A DNA stretch of 27,075 nucleotides from SAR202 cluster bacterium (GCA_030740335.1 JASLXL010000121.1:1-27075), one strand, 5' to 3'. Positions 1 to 7,735 are shown, numbered from the stretch's first letter. The notes: generated by a model from the letters alone, not told the origin. Translations and numbers: made by a program.

Positions 1-1
1 C

Positions 2-613
2 ATCACCGTCGGCAAGATTGGCGATGCTTCCGAGCTAAGCCACGTAGAGGTGCACGTCGAGCGCCTAGAAGCCGAGGCTGGTATCGAGAAGGGCCATGTC
101 CGGCTCGTGCCCTGGATCGAGACCGCCCGGGCGGTCGTAAATGCCTACGAAATATGCTCGGCCTCTCCGAGGGTGGTCGCGGTGGCGTTCGGTGCCGAAG
201 ATTTTACGAACGACATGGAGATCGAGCGGACCGAAGATGCCTTAGAGATCGTCTACCCGCGGCAGGTAGTCGGCGTCGCCGCACGAGCTGCTGGTGTCCT
301 GGCCCTGGACACGCCCTGGGTGGCCTTTCGCGATACCGATGGCCTCAGGCGCGATGCCCGGGCAGCCCGTGGTTTCGGATTCCGGGGCAAGTTCGCTATT
401 CACCCTTCGCAGATTGGACCCATAAACGAGGCCTTTGCTCCTACCGAGGCCGAATTGGAGTGGGCCCGGCGCGTCATCTCTGCCTTCGAGGAGGCGGAGG
501 AGTCCGGCAGCGGGGCAACCTCCCTCGACGGCAAGATGATCGACATTCCAGTTGTTAGAAGGGCACGCGGTCTCCTGGAGCTGGCGTCCAGGTCGGTCGC
601 GCCCCGGGAGTAG
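2..613 (+). CDS. CitE/HpcH-HpaI family CoA-ester lyase (3' part)
   Basis: The reading frame is open from the left edge to a TAG at 611-613, so the N-terminus lies outside the window; about 203 residues are visible. The protein matches the HpcH/HpaI aldolase / citrate lyase beta (CitE) / malyl-CoA lyase superfamily, TIM-barrel enzymes that make or split C-C bonds in acyl-CoA esters using Mg2+. Seen here: the strand with VRLVPWIETARAVV, carrying the family's conserved Glu-Thr; VAFGAEDFTNDM, with the Glu/Asp pair that normally binds the metal; then GKFAIHPSQIGPIN near the C-terminus, a hallmark of this family. The substrate cannot be told from this fragment: citramalyl-CoA, malyl-CoA and beta-methylmalyl-CoA lyases look alike. 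folB follows after only 6 bp on the same strand, suggesting co-transcription. Confidence 0.9.
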   Translation: MTVGKIGDASELSHVEVHVERLEAEAGIEKGHVRLVPWIETARAVVNAYEICSASPRVVAVAFGAEDFTNDMEIERTEDALEIVYPRQVVGVAARAAGVLALDTPWVAFRDTDGLRRDARAARGFGFRGKFAIHPSQIGPINEAFAPTEAELEWARRVISAFEEAEESGSGATSLDGKMIDIPVVRRARGLLELASRSVAPRE

Positions 614-619
614 GACATA

Positions 620-982
620 GTGGTGGACAAGATAGTGCTAGAAGGGATGATCTTCTACGGCTTTCACGGCGCGAGCACGGCTGAGCAAGAGGTCGGCCAG
701 CGATTCCTCGTGGACCTTGAGGTCGAGTGCGACCTGAGCCCGGCCGGCCTATCCGATGACCTCGAAGATACTATCAACTACTCCAAACTCTTCAAATTGG
801 CCAGGGAGATCCTCGAAGGGCCCAGCCGAAAGCTGCTGGAAAACATCGCAGAGACCCTGGCCCAGCGCATACTCTCGGAGTACCCCGTCGATGCCGTCCG
901 GGTAAGAGTGAAAAAGCCTGAGGCCCCGGTCAAGGGCAGTGTACTGGCCTACGCCGGAGTTGAGGTCACGCGCCGTCGCTAG
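620..982 (+). CDS. folB: Dihydroneopterin aldolase
   Basis: FolB converts 7,8-dihydroneopterin to 6-hydroxymethyl-7,8-dihydropterin and glycolaldehyde in cytosolic folate synthesis. The 120-residue product has the usual family length. The signature YGFHGA lies at residues 13-18. Glu22, Tyr54 (in INYSK) and Lys99 (in VKKPEAP) line up with the substrate-binding and catalytic residues known from the Staphylococcus aureus enzyme. The start is GTG at 620, with a second GTG directly behind it at 623, so the true start could be one codon later. No strong Shine-Dalgarno is present, which fits translational coupling to the lyase gene ending 6 bp upstream. No other folate gene is in the window. Confidence 0.93.
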   Translation: MVDKIVLEGMIFYGFHGASTAEQEVGQRFLVDLEVECDLSPAGLSDDLEDTINYSKLFKLAREILEGPSRKLLENIAETLAQRILSEYPVDAVRVRVKKPEAPVKGSVLAYAGVEVTRRR

Positions 983-1269
983 GCTGTCATACATGTGTCC
1001 CCTCATAGAACCAGCTTTTATCAATATTTGTCGCGTGGGGGGTTGCCATTCGACTCGCTCATGTCGAACGATGAATCTGATCTTGCGTTCACGGTGAGCC
1101 AGTTCATTTGTGGTTAGCCCGTCGAACCCGCTCTCCCGTGGCTGGTGTAGAGACTACGGTCCCCGGATCACGGTTTGCCGTGAAAAGCCCACAGAACCAA
1201 TTGGATGAGCTCGCACTTCCCGCTTCCGAGGTGCCTGTTCTCCAGCCCCTCGGGATGTCCAACCCTTCT
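983..1269. other. Intergenic, no gene seen
   Basis: About 290 bp lie between the folB stop and the stop of the converging DUF2723 gene. Overlapping open frames exist on both strands but have low-complexity Arg/Pro/Ser-rich translations and no ribosome binding site. I see no tRNA-like cloverleaf and no clear intrinsic terminator. Confidence 0.5.
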
Positions 1270-2874
1270 CTACTGAGCGGGCGCGCCCGCCTCGTACAGA
1301 TTGGGGGCATGCTTCGTCGTGAGCGTAGGGTTGATGAATGTTGAGAATACGCCTGCCGTGCCCGAGTTGTGGTTGACGATGGCGTCGATGGCTTCCTGGA
1401 TGCGGGTGGTGTGCAGGACCGGTATACGTTCTGGGAAGGTGCGGTGGATGTCCTTGAGGTACCAGTCGAATTGCAGCAGCGGCGCGGCGATCACTGCGAC
1501 GTCGCGATTCGGAGATTTGACGTAGCGGACGTACCAGAGGGAGAAGAGAGTCTCCTCGGTCTGGCTGATAAGCACTGACCAGTCGGGCACTGCGTCGAGG
1601 ATGCCCTCGGCGTGCTGCAGGGCCGTCCGATCGTCGCTCAGATCCTGGTCTGCGTAGTTGAGGGCAAGTGACATCCCGGGCAGCAGTGCAAAGGCCAGCA
1701 CTCCGAGGACCAGTATCGGTTGTGAGAACAGGGACTTTTGCCATGTGGTCTGTGTTTTGAGCGCGTCGCCTTGCTCTGTCAGGGCGCTGACTATCTTGGC
1801 GAATCCGATTCCGATCCACACTGAGAAGAGTATGAAGACGGGGATCATCAGGACTTCGAAGTCGAAGGAGTTATAAGTCACTGAGTAGACGCTCATGATG
1901 GCTATGCTGATCACAGAGGCGGCCCAGAGTGCTGGGAGGTACTTTCTCAGTGTCGGGATGGCCATCAGCCCGATGAACAGGCCGAGAGGGTTGAACTGGT
2001 AGAAGACGAGGCGAGTCCAGTCTATGAGTCGTTCGAAGATGTTCCCCACCGTGACGCCGAACACGTACTCCTGATAGGGGCGTGCCGAGAGGATCCAGAT
2101 AGCGCCTCGGAGTGTGGCGGCGTTGCCCCAGTTTATGGGCGGATGCTGGCTGGCGCGGAGGGGCAGGTAGGCGTACACGGCGAGCCCCAGGAGCAAGGGG
2201 ATGAAGAGCCAGAGCGACAGGGTTGCACGGGTCCCGAGAGACTTCCATATCCAGTAGATGAGGGGTACGGCGACAGCTAGCAGCGTGAGGTGGTTTCCGA
2301 GGCCCACTCCGATGATAAGGCCGAACATGATGAGCTTGGCGTTCGGCGACGCGTAAAAGGAGTCGCTGTCGTCGGTGCGGCGCAGCGTGAGCCACGTGGC
2401 TGTGAGCAGGAGCAGCGAAGCAAATAGCGCGTTGAGGGCGTAGACTTCGGTGATGACGGCCTGTGACCAGAAGAGGGGCGAGGTGGCGAGGACGCTGCTG
2501 CCCAGAGCTGCTCCGGTGAGGGCGAGCCGTGGCGACGCGCCGGTGGCTGAGATGATTCTCAGGATGGCCCAGAAGGTGGCGAAGACAGCGGCCGCGGCTA
2601 GGGTTGCCGAGAGCAGGTTGCCGCGGTAGGCGATGTCGCCGTGAGGCACGAGTTCTGTGAATCCCCGCAGGAGCATGGTGTAGGTTGGATAGCCTGGCGG
2701 GTGCGGGATGCCCAGGGTGTGGGCTGCCGTCAGCAACTCGCCGCCGTCGACGCCTTTGCGCTCCCAACCCCAGGTGAGGGTGGGGGCGAGGGTGGCGAGG
2801 TAGAGGGTAAAGGAGGCGAGCAGGATGACGGTGGATACGAGCCTGGGCCATGGACATGCTTGCACTGAGTTCAT
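1270..2874 (-). CDS. DUF2723 family polytopic membrane protein (PMT-like)
   Basis: A 534-residue membrane protein. After a short N-terminus comes a first transmembrane segment (about residues 12-32). It is followed by VDGGELLTAAHTLGIPHPPG at about 42-61, which is the hallmark of DUF2723 (PF11028): an acidic Asp-x-x-Glu loop followed by His-Pro-Pro-Gly-Tyr-Pro. This loop resembles the first extracytoplasmic loop of GT-C glycosyltransferases such as protein O-mannosyltransferases. About eight to ten further hydrophobic segments follow up to about residue 400, and then a soluble C-terminal part. A lipid-linked sugar transferase role is therefore likely, but substrate and acceptor are unknown. 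The start ATG at 2874 has only a weak ribosome binding site. The gene directly upstream on this strand (2913-3371) is decayed. Confidence 0.85.
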   Translation of the reverse strand: MNSVQACPWPRLVSTVILLASFTLYLATLAPTLTWGWERKGVDGGELLTAAHTLGIPHPPGYPTYTMLLRGFTELVPHGDIAYRGNLLSATLAAAAVFATFWAILRIISATGASPRLALTGAALGSSVLATSPLFWSQAVITEVYALNALFASLLLLTATWLTLRRTDDSDSFYASPNAKLIMFGLIIGVGLGNHLTLLAVAVPLIYWIWKSLGTRATLSLWLFIPLLLGLAVYAYLPLRASQHPPINWGNAATLRGAIWILSARPYQEYVFGVTVGNIFERLIDWTRLVFYQFNPLGLFIGLMAIPTLRKYLPALWAASVISIAIMSVYSVTYNSFDFEVLMIPVFILFSVWIGIGFAKIVSALTEQGDALKTQTTWQKSLFSQPILVLGVLAFALLPGMSLALNYADQDLSDDRTALQHAEGILDAVPDWSVLISQTEETLFSLWYVRYVKSPNRDVAVIAAPLLQFDWYLKDIHRTFPERIPVLHTTRIQEAIDAIVNHNSGTAGVFSTFINPTLTTKHAPNLYEAGAPAQ

Positions 2875-2912
2875 CGTGTGTGGTCATATGGTACCGGAAT
2901 CGGCGAGACAGT

Positions 2913-3371
2913 TCACTTCCACTGGCTGAGCTTGGCGCTGGCCATGCCTGGGATGAGGATGGTGAGTAGGGCGCTCCGGTCGGGGTCTGAGTCTTCCCGC
3001 GGCATTTTCCCAAGTAGGCGATCACCGCGACTTCGGTGGGCAGGTGGACTTCGGGTCCGGATATCTGGGTTATGAATGCGAGGATGTTGAGTTTAGGGTC
3101 TTTGCTTACCTCGATGGTCTGCCAGCGGGTGATGATGGCGCGCTGAAAAAAATCGGTCGCTAGGTAGTAGATGTTGTTGCTGCGAAACTGAAGAAATCGG
3201 GTTCAAACGTTGGCCTCGTATTCTGTAGGGAATGGCTCGTGGGTTGACATGGATACGATGGTCTGAGGGGATCAAAAACTGGTCGCGATGGATCGGCTCG
3301 CTATCGTCGTATTTGATGAAAGCTATCTGAAATCCATTGTCGCGGGAAGCAACCTTGTCGGTATTCTCCAT
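2913..3371 (-). pseudogene. Decayed gene of unknown family (two frameshifts, one stop)
   Basis: Reading leftwards from an ATG at 3371, protein-like sequence runs through three frames. Frame A starts MENTDKVASRDNGFQIAF and continues to about 3230 (RIHVNPRAIPY). Frame B takes over near 3225, contains a TGA at 3203-3205, and continues with FLQFRSNNIYYLATDFFQ and PEVHLPTEVAVIAYLGK to about 3015. Frame C gives MPREDSDPDRSALLTILIPG and ends SAKLSQWK at the stop 2913-2915. The joined product would be about 150 residues. I do not recognise the family. The composition is that of a real soluble protein, unlike shadow frames nearby. The shifts could also be sequencing errors, but two shifts plus a stop make genuine decay more likely. 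It sits just upstream of the DUF2723 gene and may once have been its operon partner. Confidence 0.6.
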
Positions 3372-3650
3372 GATAAATATTTCGATGTTAAGCAACTAGC
3401 ATGACGCTAGCACGTTAGAAGATGGGTGCATCGGACCACCTTTCTCATCATCCTTCGCACTTCTTCCGTCTTTCCGGTAATCACGGCTACCATCGCTGAC
3501 GCTTGAACTGTCAACGCCCATGTCGCCGTGGGGGTAGATGTGATTTCCAAAGTTCTGGAACACATTGGTGTTTGGTCGCCCCGACTCTTTCATCCCTGGT
3601 AGCAGACATCCCACAGGCTTTGCCCTAGTGCCCGATGGGGAGAGGACCAC
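3372..3650. other. Intergenic, no gene seen
   Basis: About 280 bp between the decayed gene and the promoter of the cobalamin transport operon. The only open frames are short, without a ribosome binding site and without any recognisable motif. Confidence 0.45.
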
Positions 3651-3652
3651 GG

Positions 3653-3681
3653 TTGACAAGGCCGTGCTGCTGGGTGATTAT
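3653..3681 (+). promoter_or_regulatory. Putative sigma-70 promoter of the B12 uptake operon
   Basis: TTGACA at 3653-3658 (perfect -35) is followed after 17 bp by GATTAT at 3676-3681 (4 of 6 matches to TATAAT). Transcription would start near 3688, just before the cobalamin riboswitch, which is where a leader promoter is expected. Confidence 0.55.
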
Positions 3682-3699
3682 ATGGCATGAGCGTCCGAG

Positions 3700-3905
3700 A
3701 GGGCGTGTGTTGGAAAAACTGAATATGTGACGGGGGTGTCTGTCCAGGGGAAAATTCCTGGACGGGCCTAAGAGAGGAAGCCGGTCTAAGTCCGGCACTG
3801 TCCCGCAGCGGTAGGTCCGGGTCCACTTTGGTGGGCGTGGGCGAGTCCGATCAACTGCCCCTGCCGATGTCGATGGCCTTCGAGGAAAGGTACGGGCATG
3901 GGTGG
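3700..3905 (+). ncRNA. Cobalamin (adenosylcobalamin) riboswitch
   Basis: The conserved core is plain: GAAGCCGGTCTAAGTCCGGC at about 3778-3797, followed by ACTGTCCCGCAGCGGTAG at 3798-3815. This is the family pattern of a P3-type stem plus the invariant CCCGC-x-GCGG segment. Further along, GAGTCCGATCAACTGCC at about 3843-3859 is a variant of the B12 box. A CCAGG/CCTGG hairpin at about 3747-3766 forms an upstream arm. The outer limits are approximate. The element precedes a BtuF-like gene and is followed by an intrinsic terminator (3917-3949), so B12 binding most likely ends transcription of the importer operon. Confidence 0.93.
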
Positions 3906-3916
3906 TTGTTGTTTAG

Positions 3917-3949
3917 CCCTGCATCCGTCTCGGAGCAGGGTATTTTTTT
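3917..3949 (+). terminator. Intrinsic terminator acting as riboswitch expression platform
   Basis: CCCTGC (3917-3922) pairs with GCAGGG (3935-3940). An inner TCCG/CGGA stem with loop TCT extends the hairpin, leaving one bulged A. The tract TATTTTTTT follows at 3941-3949. It lies in the leader about 170 bp before the first gene of the operon, so it is an attenuator and not a gene-end terminator. Confidence 0.85.
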
Positions 3950-4119
3950 GCCCTCTTCGGTTGTGGTGCTCGCTGCCCTGGCAGGTGGTGAGGTGTCTTT
4001 CTCCGTAGAAAGTATGGGAATGCGTGGCGAAGTGGCTCCGGTCTTGTGCATCTCCTTTCTTCGACGGCCTGCCACTGGGTCCGAGCGAGGATATCCGGAA
4101 ACCGAGGGAGGTGTTGTTA

Positions 4120-5172
4120 GTGAGGGGTCTTACGTATAGAGCGGAATTGTTGTTTGTGTCGGTGCTGGCAGTCTTGGTGCTGTTTGCGATGGCTTGCGGG
4201 TCGGATGATGAGCCGATTCAGGTGGTCAGTGATGTGACTACGGATACCTCAACCGAGGCCACTGTGGTGGCGACTTCGGCCCCGATCGAGGTTCCGACGA
4301 ATCCTACTGCAATTCCTACTGTGACGCGAGTGCCTACAGCCACGCCGTCTCCGGCACCCACTGCGACGCCGGTGCCACTGTTCCCGGTTACCGTTACGGG
4401 CAGCAATGGTCGTGAGATCACCTTTGATGAGGCGCCCGAGAGGATCGTGGCGATCGATTCTGCGGTTGTGGGGACGCTGTTTGCTATCGGCGAGGGCTGG
4501 AGAGTGGTTGGAACGCACGATTTTGTGTCGTATCCGCCCGAGGCGGCGGATATTGAAAGGGTGGGTGGAGCATTCAACCTCAATTTCGAGGCGACGGTGG
4601 GGCTGGACCCAGACCTGGTGTTTGTGTTTTCCGAGGGGCCGGTGGAGGAGCTGGAGCGGCTGGGCCTGCGAGTGCTGTACTTGCAGAGTCTGAGCGACGA
4701 TTTCCGCGGAGTGGCCGACAACGTCAGGATGTGGGGTGACATCGTGGGCAATCCGGTGTCGGCGAGGGCGGTCGCGGCGGACTTCGAGGCGCGGGTCGCT
4801 GCCATCGAGAGGGCTATGGCGGGGCGTGATGAGGGGCCGAGAGTGTTTCAGGACGAGGGCGAGCTTTGGACGCCGGGTCCGGATACGCTGATCGGCCAGG
4901 TGTTTACTGTGCTGAAGCTTCAGAATATTGCTCACGATGTGGTGGGGTATTCGCAGTTGAGCCCGGAGGTGATTGTGGAGCGGGCTCCGGAGATTGTGAT
5001 CGCGTCGTATGGAGACTCGATTTCTGCCAATCCGGCTTTTGCGGAACTGCCGGCGGTGAAGGATGGACGCGTGTATGTGCCGAATAGTGACGCGCTGTCT
5101 ACTCCGGGTCCGCGGTATGTGGTGGGGCTGGAGAAACTTGCGAAGTGGGTCTATCCGGACCTGTTTGACTAG
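4120..5172 (+). CDS. btuF: Corrinoid ABC transporter substrate-binding lipoprotein (BtuF/FecB-like)
   Basis: An extracytoplasmic binding protein of the periplasmic-binding-protein class III fold (helical-backbone type) that captures vitamin B12 or a related corrinoid. I chose the GTG at 4120 because GGGAGGTG lies at 4107-4112 at good spacing; GTG 4111 and TTG 4114 are alternatives. The N-terminus has a basic start, a hydrophobic core and a Cys at about residue 26 in FAMACGS, a slightly irregular lipobox. A Thr/Pro/Ala-rich linker of about 60 residues follows, and then the binding domain (ERIVAIDSAVVGTLFAIGEG; PDLVFVFSEGPVEEL; CDS end YPDLFD). The substrate is assigned from the cobalamin riboswitch in its leader and not from binding residues. 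A siderophore or heme role is less likely for that reason. Confidence 0.9.
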   Translation: MRGLTYRAELLFVSVLAVLVLFAMACGSDDEPIQVVSDVTTDTSTEATVVATSAPIEVPTNPTAIPTVTRVPTATPSPAPTATPVPLFPVTVTGSNGREITFDEAPERIVAIDSAVVGTLFAIGEGWRVVGTHDFVSYPPEAADIERVGGAFNLNFEATVGLDPDLVFVFSEGPVEELERLGLRVLYLQSLSDDFRGVADNVRMWGDIVGNPVSARAVAADFEARVAAIERAMAGRDEGPRVFQDEGELWTPGPDTLIGQVFTVLKLQNIAHDVVGYSQLSPEVIVERAPEIVIASYGDSISANPAFAELPAVKDGRVYVPNSDALSTPGPRYVVGLEKLAKWVYPDLFD

Positions 5173-5176
5173 GGCG

Positions 5177-5275
5177 GCCCTTCGACAGGCTAAGGGTGAG
5201 CGGGCCATGGCGCGAGACCCCCTCATCCCAGCCTTCTCCCGTGAGGGGAGAAGGGGTCGGAGGAAGGGCTCACGT
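5177..5275. repeat. Composite intergenic repeat between btuF and btuC
   Basis: It begins with CCCTTCGACAGGCT at 5179-5192, one of four related copies in this window (also near 6445, 10930 and 26942). It continues with a hairpin in which CCTTCTCCC (5232-5240) pairs perfectly with GGGAGAAGG (5246-5254) over a 5-nt loop. No T-tract follows the hairpin, so it is not a classical terminator although it lies inside the operon. Confidence 0.6.
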
Positions 5276-5310
5276 TTGTCTTTGGGTTGCGAGAGGGGAT
5301 TGGACTCCGG

Positions 5311-6381
5311 ATGACGTCTTTGCATAGGGGAAAAGCAGCAGTCGTCACGGGCCGCCGCGCGTGGGTGTTTCCCTGGCGGCGGCTTGGTGCCGGGCTGGTG
5401 GTGGTTGCTCTGGTGAGCGTGCTGGCGTCGGGGGTTGGTGCGGTGGCCATACCGCCGCTGACGGTGGTGAAGATAGGGTTGTCGAGGCTGCCGCTGGTAG
5501 AACTGGCGCAGACGTGGCCTGACACGTGGGACACGATTGTGTTGCAGCTTCGGCTGCCCAGGGTTGTGCTGGCGGCGATTGTCGGCAGTTCCCTGGCTAT
5601 GTCTGGGGCTACGTACCAGGGGCTGTTCCGGAATCCGCTGGCGGATCCTTATCTGATAGGCGTGGCGTCGGGGGCGGGCCTCGGTGCGACGATTGTGCTG
5701 GTGACGGGTGTGCCGGAGACGTTCGCGGGCGTCGGGGTGCTACCTGTGGCGGCGTTTGTGGGGGCTGTCGGGGCGGTGCTGCTAACCTATGGAGTGGCGC
5801 GAGAATCTGAAGGGCTGCCACTGACGACGCTAATCCTGGCAGGGGTTGCTGTGGCGGCCCTTGCAGGTGCGGTGACGACGTTGTTGATGATTCGGAGTGA
5901 CCCAGACCTGCGGCCGGTCCTGTCGTGGATGCTAGGGGGCTTTGCGTCAGCTCAGTGGAAGCACTCGGCGGTGGTGCTGGTGTATTTAGGACCGAGTGCG
6001 GTTGTGATGCTTTCTTATGGGCGCGTGCTGAACGTGTTGCAGTTGGACGAGGCGCATTCGACGCAGCTCGGGGTAGACGTGGGCAGGGCTAAGCTGGTGC
6101 TGATTGGTGCTGCGTCTCTGGCGACGGCGGCGGCTGTGGCGTTCAGCGGGCTGATCGGGTTCGTGGGGCTGATCGCTCCTCATGCCGTGCGGCTAGTGTG
6201 GGGACCCGATCACCGGTCGCTGATCCCGATGGCGGCGATCGTGGGAGCTGGGTTCATGATTGTGGCTGACTTGGTGGCGCGGACGGTGGTGAGTCCGTCG
6301 GAGTTGCCGGTGGGGATTGTGACTGCGTTCTGTGGCGCGCCTTTTTTTTTGTATCTGCTGAGACGGCGCCGGGCGGTCTAG
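5311..6381 (+). CDS. btuC: Corrinoid ABC transporter permease (FecCD/BtuC family)
   Basis: The membrane channel subunit of a type II ABC importer, about 356 residues, within the usual 330-360 of FecCD/BtuC proteins, with about ten hydrophobic segments. Family motifs are present: LRLPRVVLAAIVGSSLAMSG then YQGLFRNPLADPYLIGV in the first third, and GLIGFVGLIAPHAVRLVWGP near residue 265-285, the cytoplasmic loop that contacts the ATPase. The C-terminus is PVGIVTAFCGAPFFLYLLRR, typical of the family. The start ATG 5311 has GAGAGGGG about 10 bp upstream; TTG 5287 in the same frame is an alternative. It follows btuF after a repeat-filled gap of 138 bp and works with the binding protein and the ATPase at 6640. 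Confidence 0.93.
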   Translation: MTSLHRGKAAVVTGRRAWVFPWRRLGAGLVVVALVSVLASGVGAVAIPPLTVVKIGLSRLPLVELAQTWPDTWDTIVLQLRLPRVVLAAIVGSSLAMSGATYQGLFRNPLADPYLIGVASGAGLGATIVLVTGVPETFAGVGVLPVAAFVGAVGAVLLTYGVARESEGLPLTTLILAGVAVAALAGAVTTLLMIRSDPDLRPVLSWMLGGFASAQWKHSAVVLVYLGPSAVVMLSYGRVLNVLQLDEAHSTQLGVDVGRAKLVLIGAASLATAAAVAFSGLIGFVGLIAPHAVRLVWGPDHRSLIPMAAIVGAGFMIVADLVARTVVSPSELPVGIVTAFCGAPFFLYLLRRRRAV

Positions 6382-6390
6382 TGTGCCCCT

Positions 6391-6470
6391 CTTCTCCCCC
6401 AAAAAAGAAAAACAATTATCTGATGGGCACCCTCAGGCTTCCGGCCCTTCGGCGGGCTTAAGACAGGCGA
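6391..6470. repeat. Intergenic repeat between btuC and btuD
   Basis: The stretch from CTCCCCCAAAAAAG (6394-6407) through GGGCACCCTCAGGCTTCCGG (6425-6444) resembles 26831-26887 upstream of modB, which has CCCCCCAAAAATAAAC and then GGGACACCCTCACATTCCCGG. A CCCTTCGGCGGGCTTAAGACAG segment (6446-6467) belongs to the CCTTCGAC repeat set. The remainder of the 258-bp gap to btuD, 6471-6639, shows no gene. Confidence 0.5.
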
Positions 6471-6639
6471 CGGGCTCCGCCCATCTGCATACCACGTACT
6501 CAGAAGAGAAAAACATGATCTAGGGAATACCGCTTGATGCTCCCGGCAAGAGGGCTGTGTTTTTCTGCTCACGCCGTGTAATGGGTCTTCCAGATCTGAT
6601 GGTGCCAAGGGAGGATGAAATGTTGCGAAGATCGGTGGT

Positions 6640-7440
6640 GTGGGCTTGCTGAAAGTCGACAGAATAACGTTTGGTTATGGCGCCGAGGTCGTGCTGGATG
6701 GGATTGGGCTCGAGGTTGGGCGGGGTGAGTTGGTGGGGTTGGTGGGGCCTAATGGCTCGGGGAAGACGACGCTGCTGCGTGTGATTAGTGGTGTGTTGTC
6801 GGCATCGTCTGGGCGTGTGAGTGTGGATGGACAGGATCTGGCAGGGCTCAGAGCGAGATCTCGGGCGCGTCTTGTGTCGGTGGTGCCTCAGAATCCGCAG
6901 CTTCCAGAGGGATTTACGGTCAGGGAGTTGGTGCTGATGGCGCGTAACTCTCATTTAGAGCTCCTGGAGTGGGAGGGCAGTGGGGATGTGGAGGTGGCGA
7001 CACGGGCGATGATGGAGACGTCGACGTTTGATCTGGCTGATCGGGCGCTGGGTATGGTCTCCGGTGGGGAGCGTCAGCGGGCTGTGGTGGCGATGGCTCT
7101 GGCTCAGGACGCGCCTGTGATGCTGCTGGATGAGCCCACGTCGAACCTGGATCTGGCCTACCAGACGGGCATCATGGACCTGGTGGTGCGGCTGATGGAG
7201 GAGCGGGGGACGGCGGTGCTGGTGGCGATGCACGATCTCACGCTGGCGGCGCAGTATTGCGACCGGCTCATCATGCTGTCTGAGGGGCGTGGGTTCTCCG
7301 CGGGGACGCCGTCGAAGGTACTAACGGCGGCGAACATCGAAGCGGTGTACGGGGTTGAGGTGTACCTGGTGTCACACCCGTTGGAGGGGACGCCGGTGGT
7401 GCTTCCGGCGCGGGGTGGGAGGAGAGAGAATTACCGCTGA
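6640..7440 (+). CDS. btuD: Corrinoid ABC transporter ATP-binding protein (BtuD/FecE family)
   Basis: The cytosolic ATPase of the importer, 266 residues. Walker A GPNGSGKT lies at residues 36-43, the Q-loop in SVVPQNPQL near 80-87, the ABC signature VSGGERQR at 140-147, Walker B VMLLDEPTS at 160-168 and the H-loop in VAMHDLTLAAQ. This set is complete, so the protein should be active. The MHDLT H-loop and the length are typical of FecE/BtuD proteins serving FecCD permeases. The start is GTG 6640: the frame is closed upstream by TGA at 6616 and no ATG lies between. It is the last intact gene of the riboswitch-controlled operon; a broken cobQ follows 51 bp later. Confidence 0.93.
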   Translation: MGLLKVDRITFGYGAEVVLDGIGLEVGRGELVGLVGPNGSGKTTLLRVISGVLSASSGRVSVDGQDLAGLRARSRARLVSVVPQNPQLPEGFTVRELVLMARNSHLELLEWEGSGDVEVATRAMMETSTFDLADRALGMVSGGERQRAVVAMALAQDAPVMLLDEPTSNLDLAYQTGIMDLVVRLMEERGTAVLVAMHDLTLAAQYCDRLIMLSEGRGFSAGTPSKVLTAANIEAVYGVEVYLVSHPLEGTPVVLPARGGRRENYR

Positions 7441-7491
7441 TACCGCAGAGAGGGGTCTTGTAGTGAGTTCGCAAGTTCGAGGACGCGTAAT

Positions 7492-7735
7492 ATGACGGCG
7501 CTGACAGTTATGGTGCAGGGTCGTCGGTGGGCAAGAGCCTGATGGCAACGGCGTTATGTCGGATGTTGGGCAGGAGGTTATGAGGTCGCGCAGTTCAAGG
7601 CGCAGAACATGTCCCTGAACCCCTTTGTGACGCCGGCTGGAGTGGAGATCGGGCGGTCGACGGCAATGCGGGCGCAGGTGGGGGGCTGCCGACGGCGTAC
7701 ATGAACCCGGTGCTGCTAAAGTCCAAGGTGAATCC
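7492..7735 (+). pseudogene. cobQ: Cobyric acid synthase N-terminal relic
   Basis: From an ATG at 7492 with GAGGAC upstream, the translation starts MTALTVMVQG. It then shifts frame and continues SSVGKSLMATALCRMLGR, which matches the P-loop start of CobQ (normally GT-x-SSVGKS). A second shift near 7577 leads to GYEVAQFKAQNMSLNPFVTP and GVEIGRSTAMRAQV; a third near 7680 leads to GLPTAYMNPVLLKS. These are unmistakable CobQ N-terminal motifs. Similarity stops near 7735, so only about 80 of roughly 490 residues remain. Intact CobQ amidates adenosylcobyrinic a,c-diamide in B12 synthesis. Three frame lesions plus truncation exclude a working enzyme. Its position behind the B12 importer suggests it was once part of the same regulated operon. 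Confidence 0.88.

Noticed and set aside
1871..3025. Long open frame (384 codons) opposite the usual frame of the DUF2723 gene
   Set aside because: It lies almost wholly on the same strand over the DUF2723 gene, and its translation is Arg/His/Pro-rich as expected for a shifted frame of GC-rich DNA. Only its first residues (AVIAYLGK) belong to the decayed gene upstream.
3396..3659. 87-codon open frame on the minus strand before the riboswitch
   Set aside because: There is no ribosome binding site or motif, its composition is unlike the neighbouring genes, and it overlaps the predicted promoter on the other strand.
4024..4119. Upstream extension of btuF to 4024
   Set aside because: It would place residues before the lipoprotein signal peptide. 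The GTG at 4120 has the ribosome binding site and gives a proper signal sequence.
5232..5254. Hairpin between btuF and btuC as an intrinsic terminator
   Set aside because: No T-run follows on either strand, and it lies inside an operon, so it is treated as part of a repeat.
4249..5325. 358-codon open frame antisense to btuF
   Set aside because: Its composition is His/Arg-rich and low-complexity, a mirror of the btuF codons, with no motif or ribosome binding site.
6391..6640. Possible CRISPR or phage attachment site in the btuC-btuD gap
   Set aside because: There are no regularly spaced repeats, no integrase and no tRNA. The sequence is explained by dispersed repeats.
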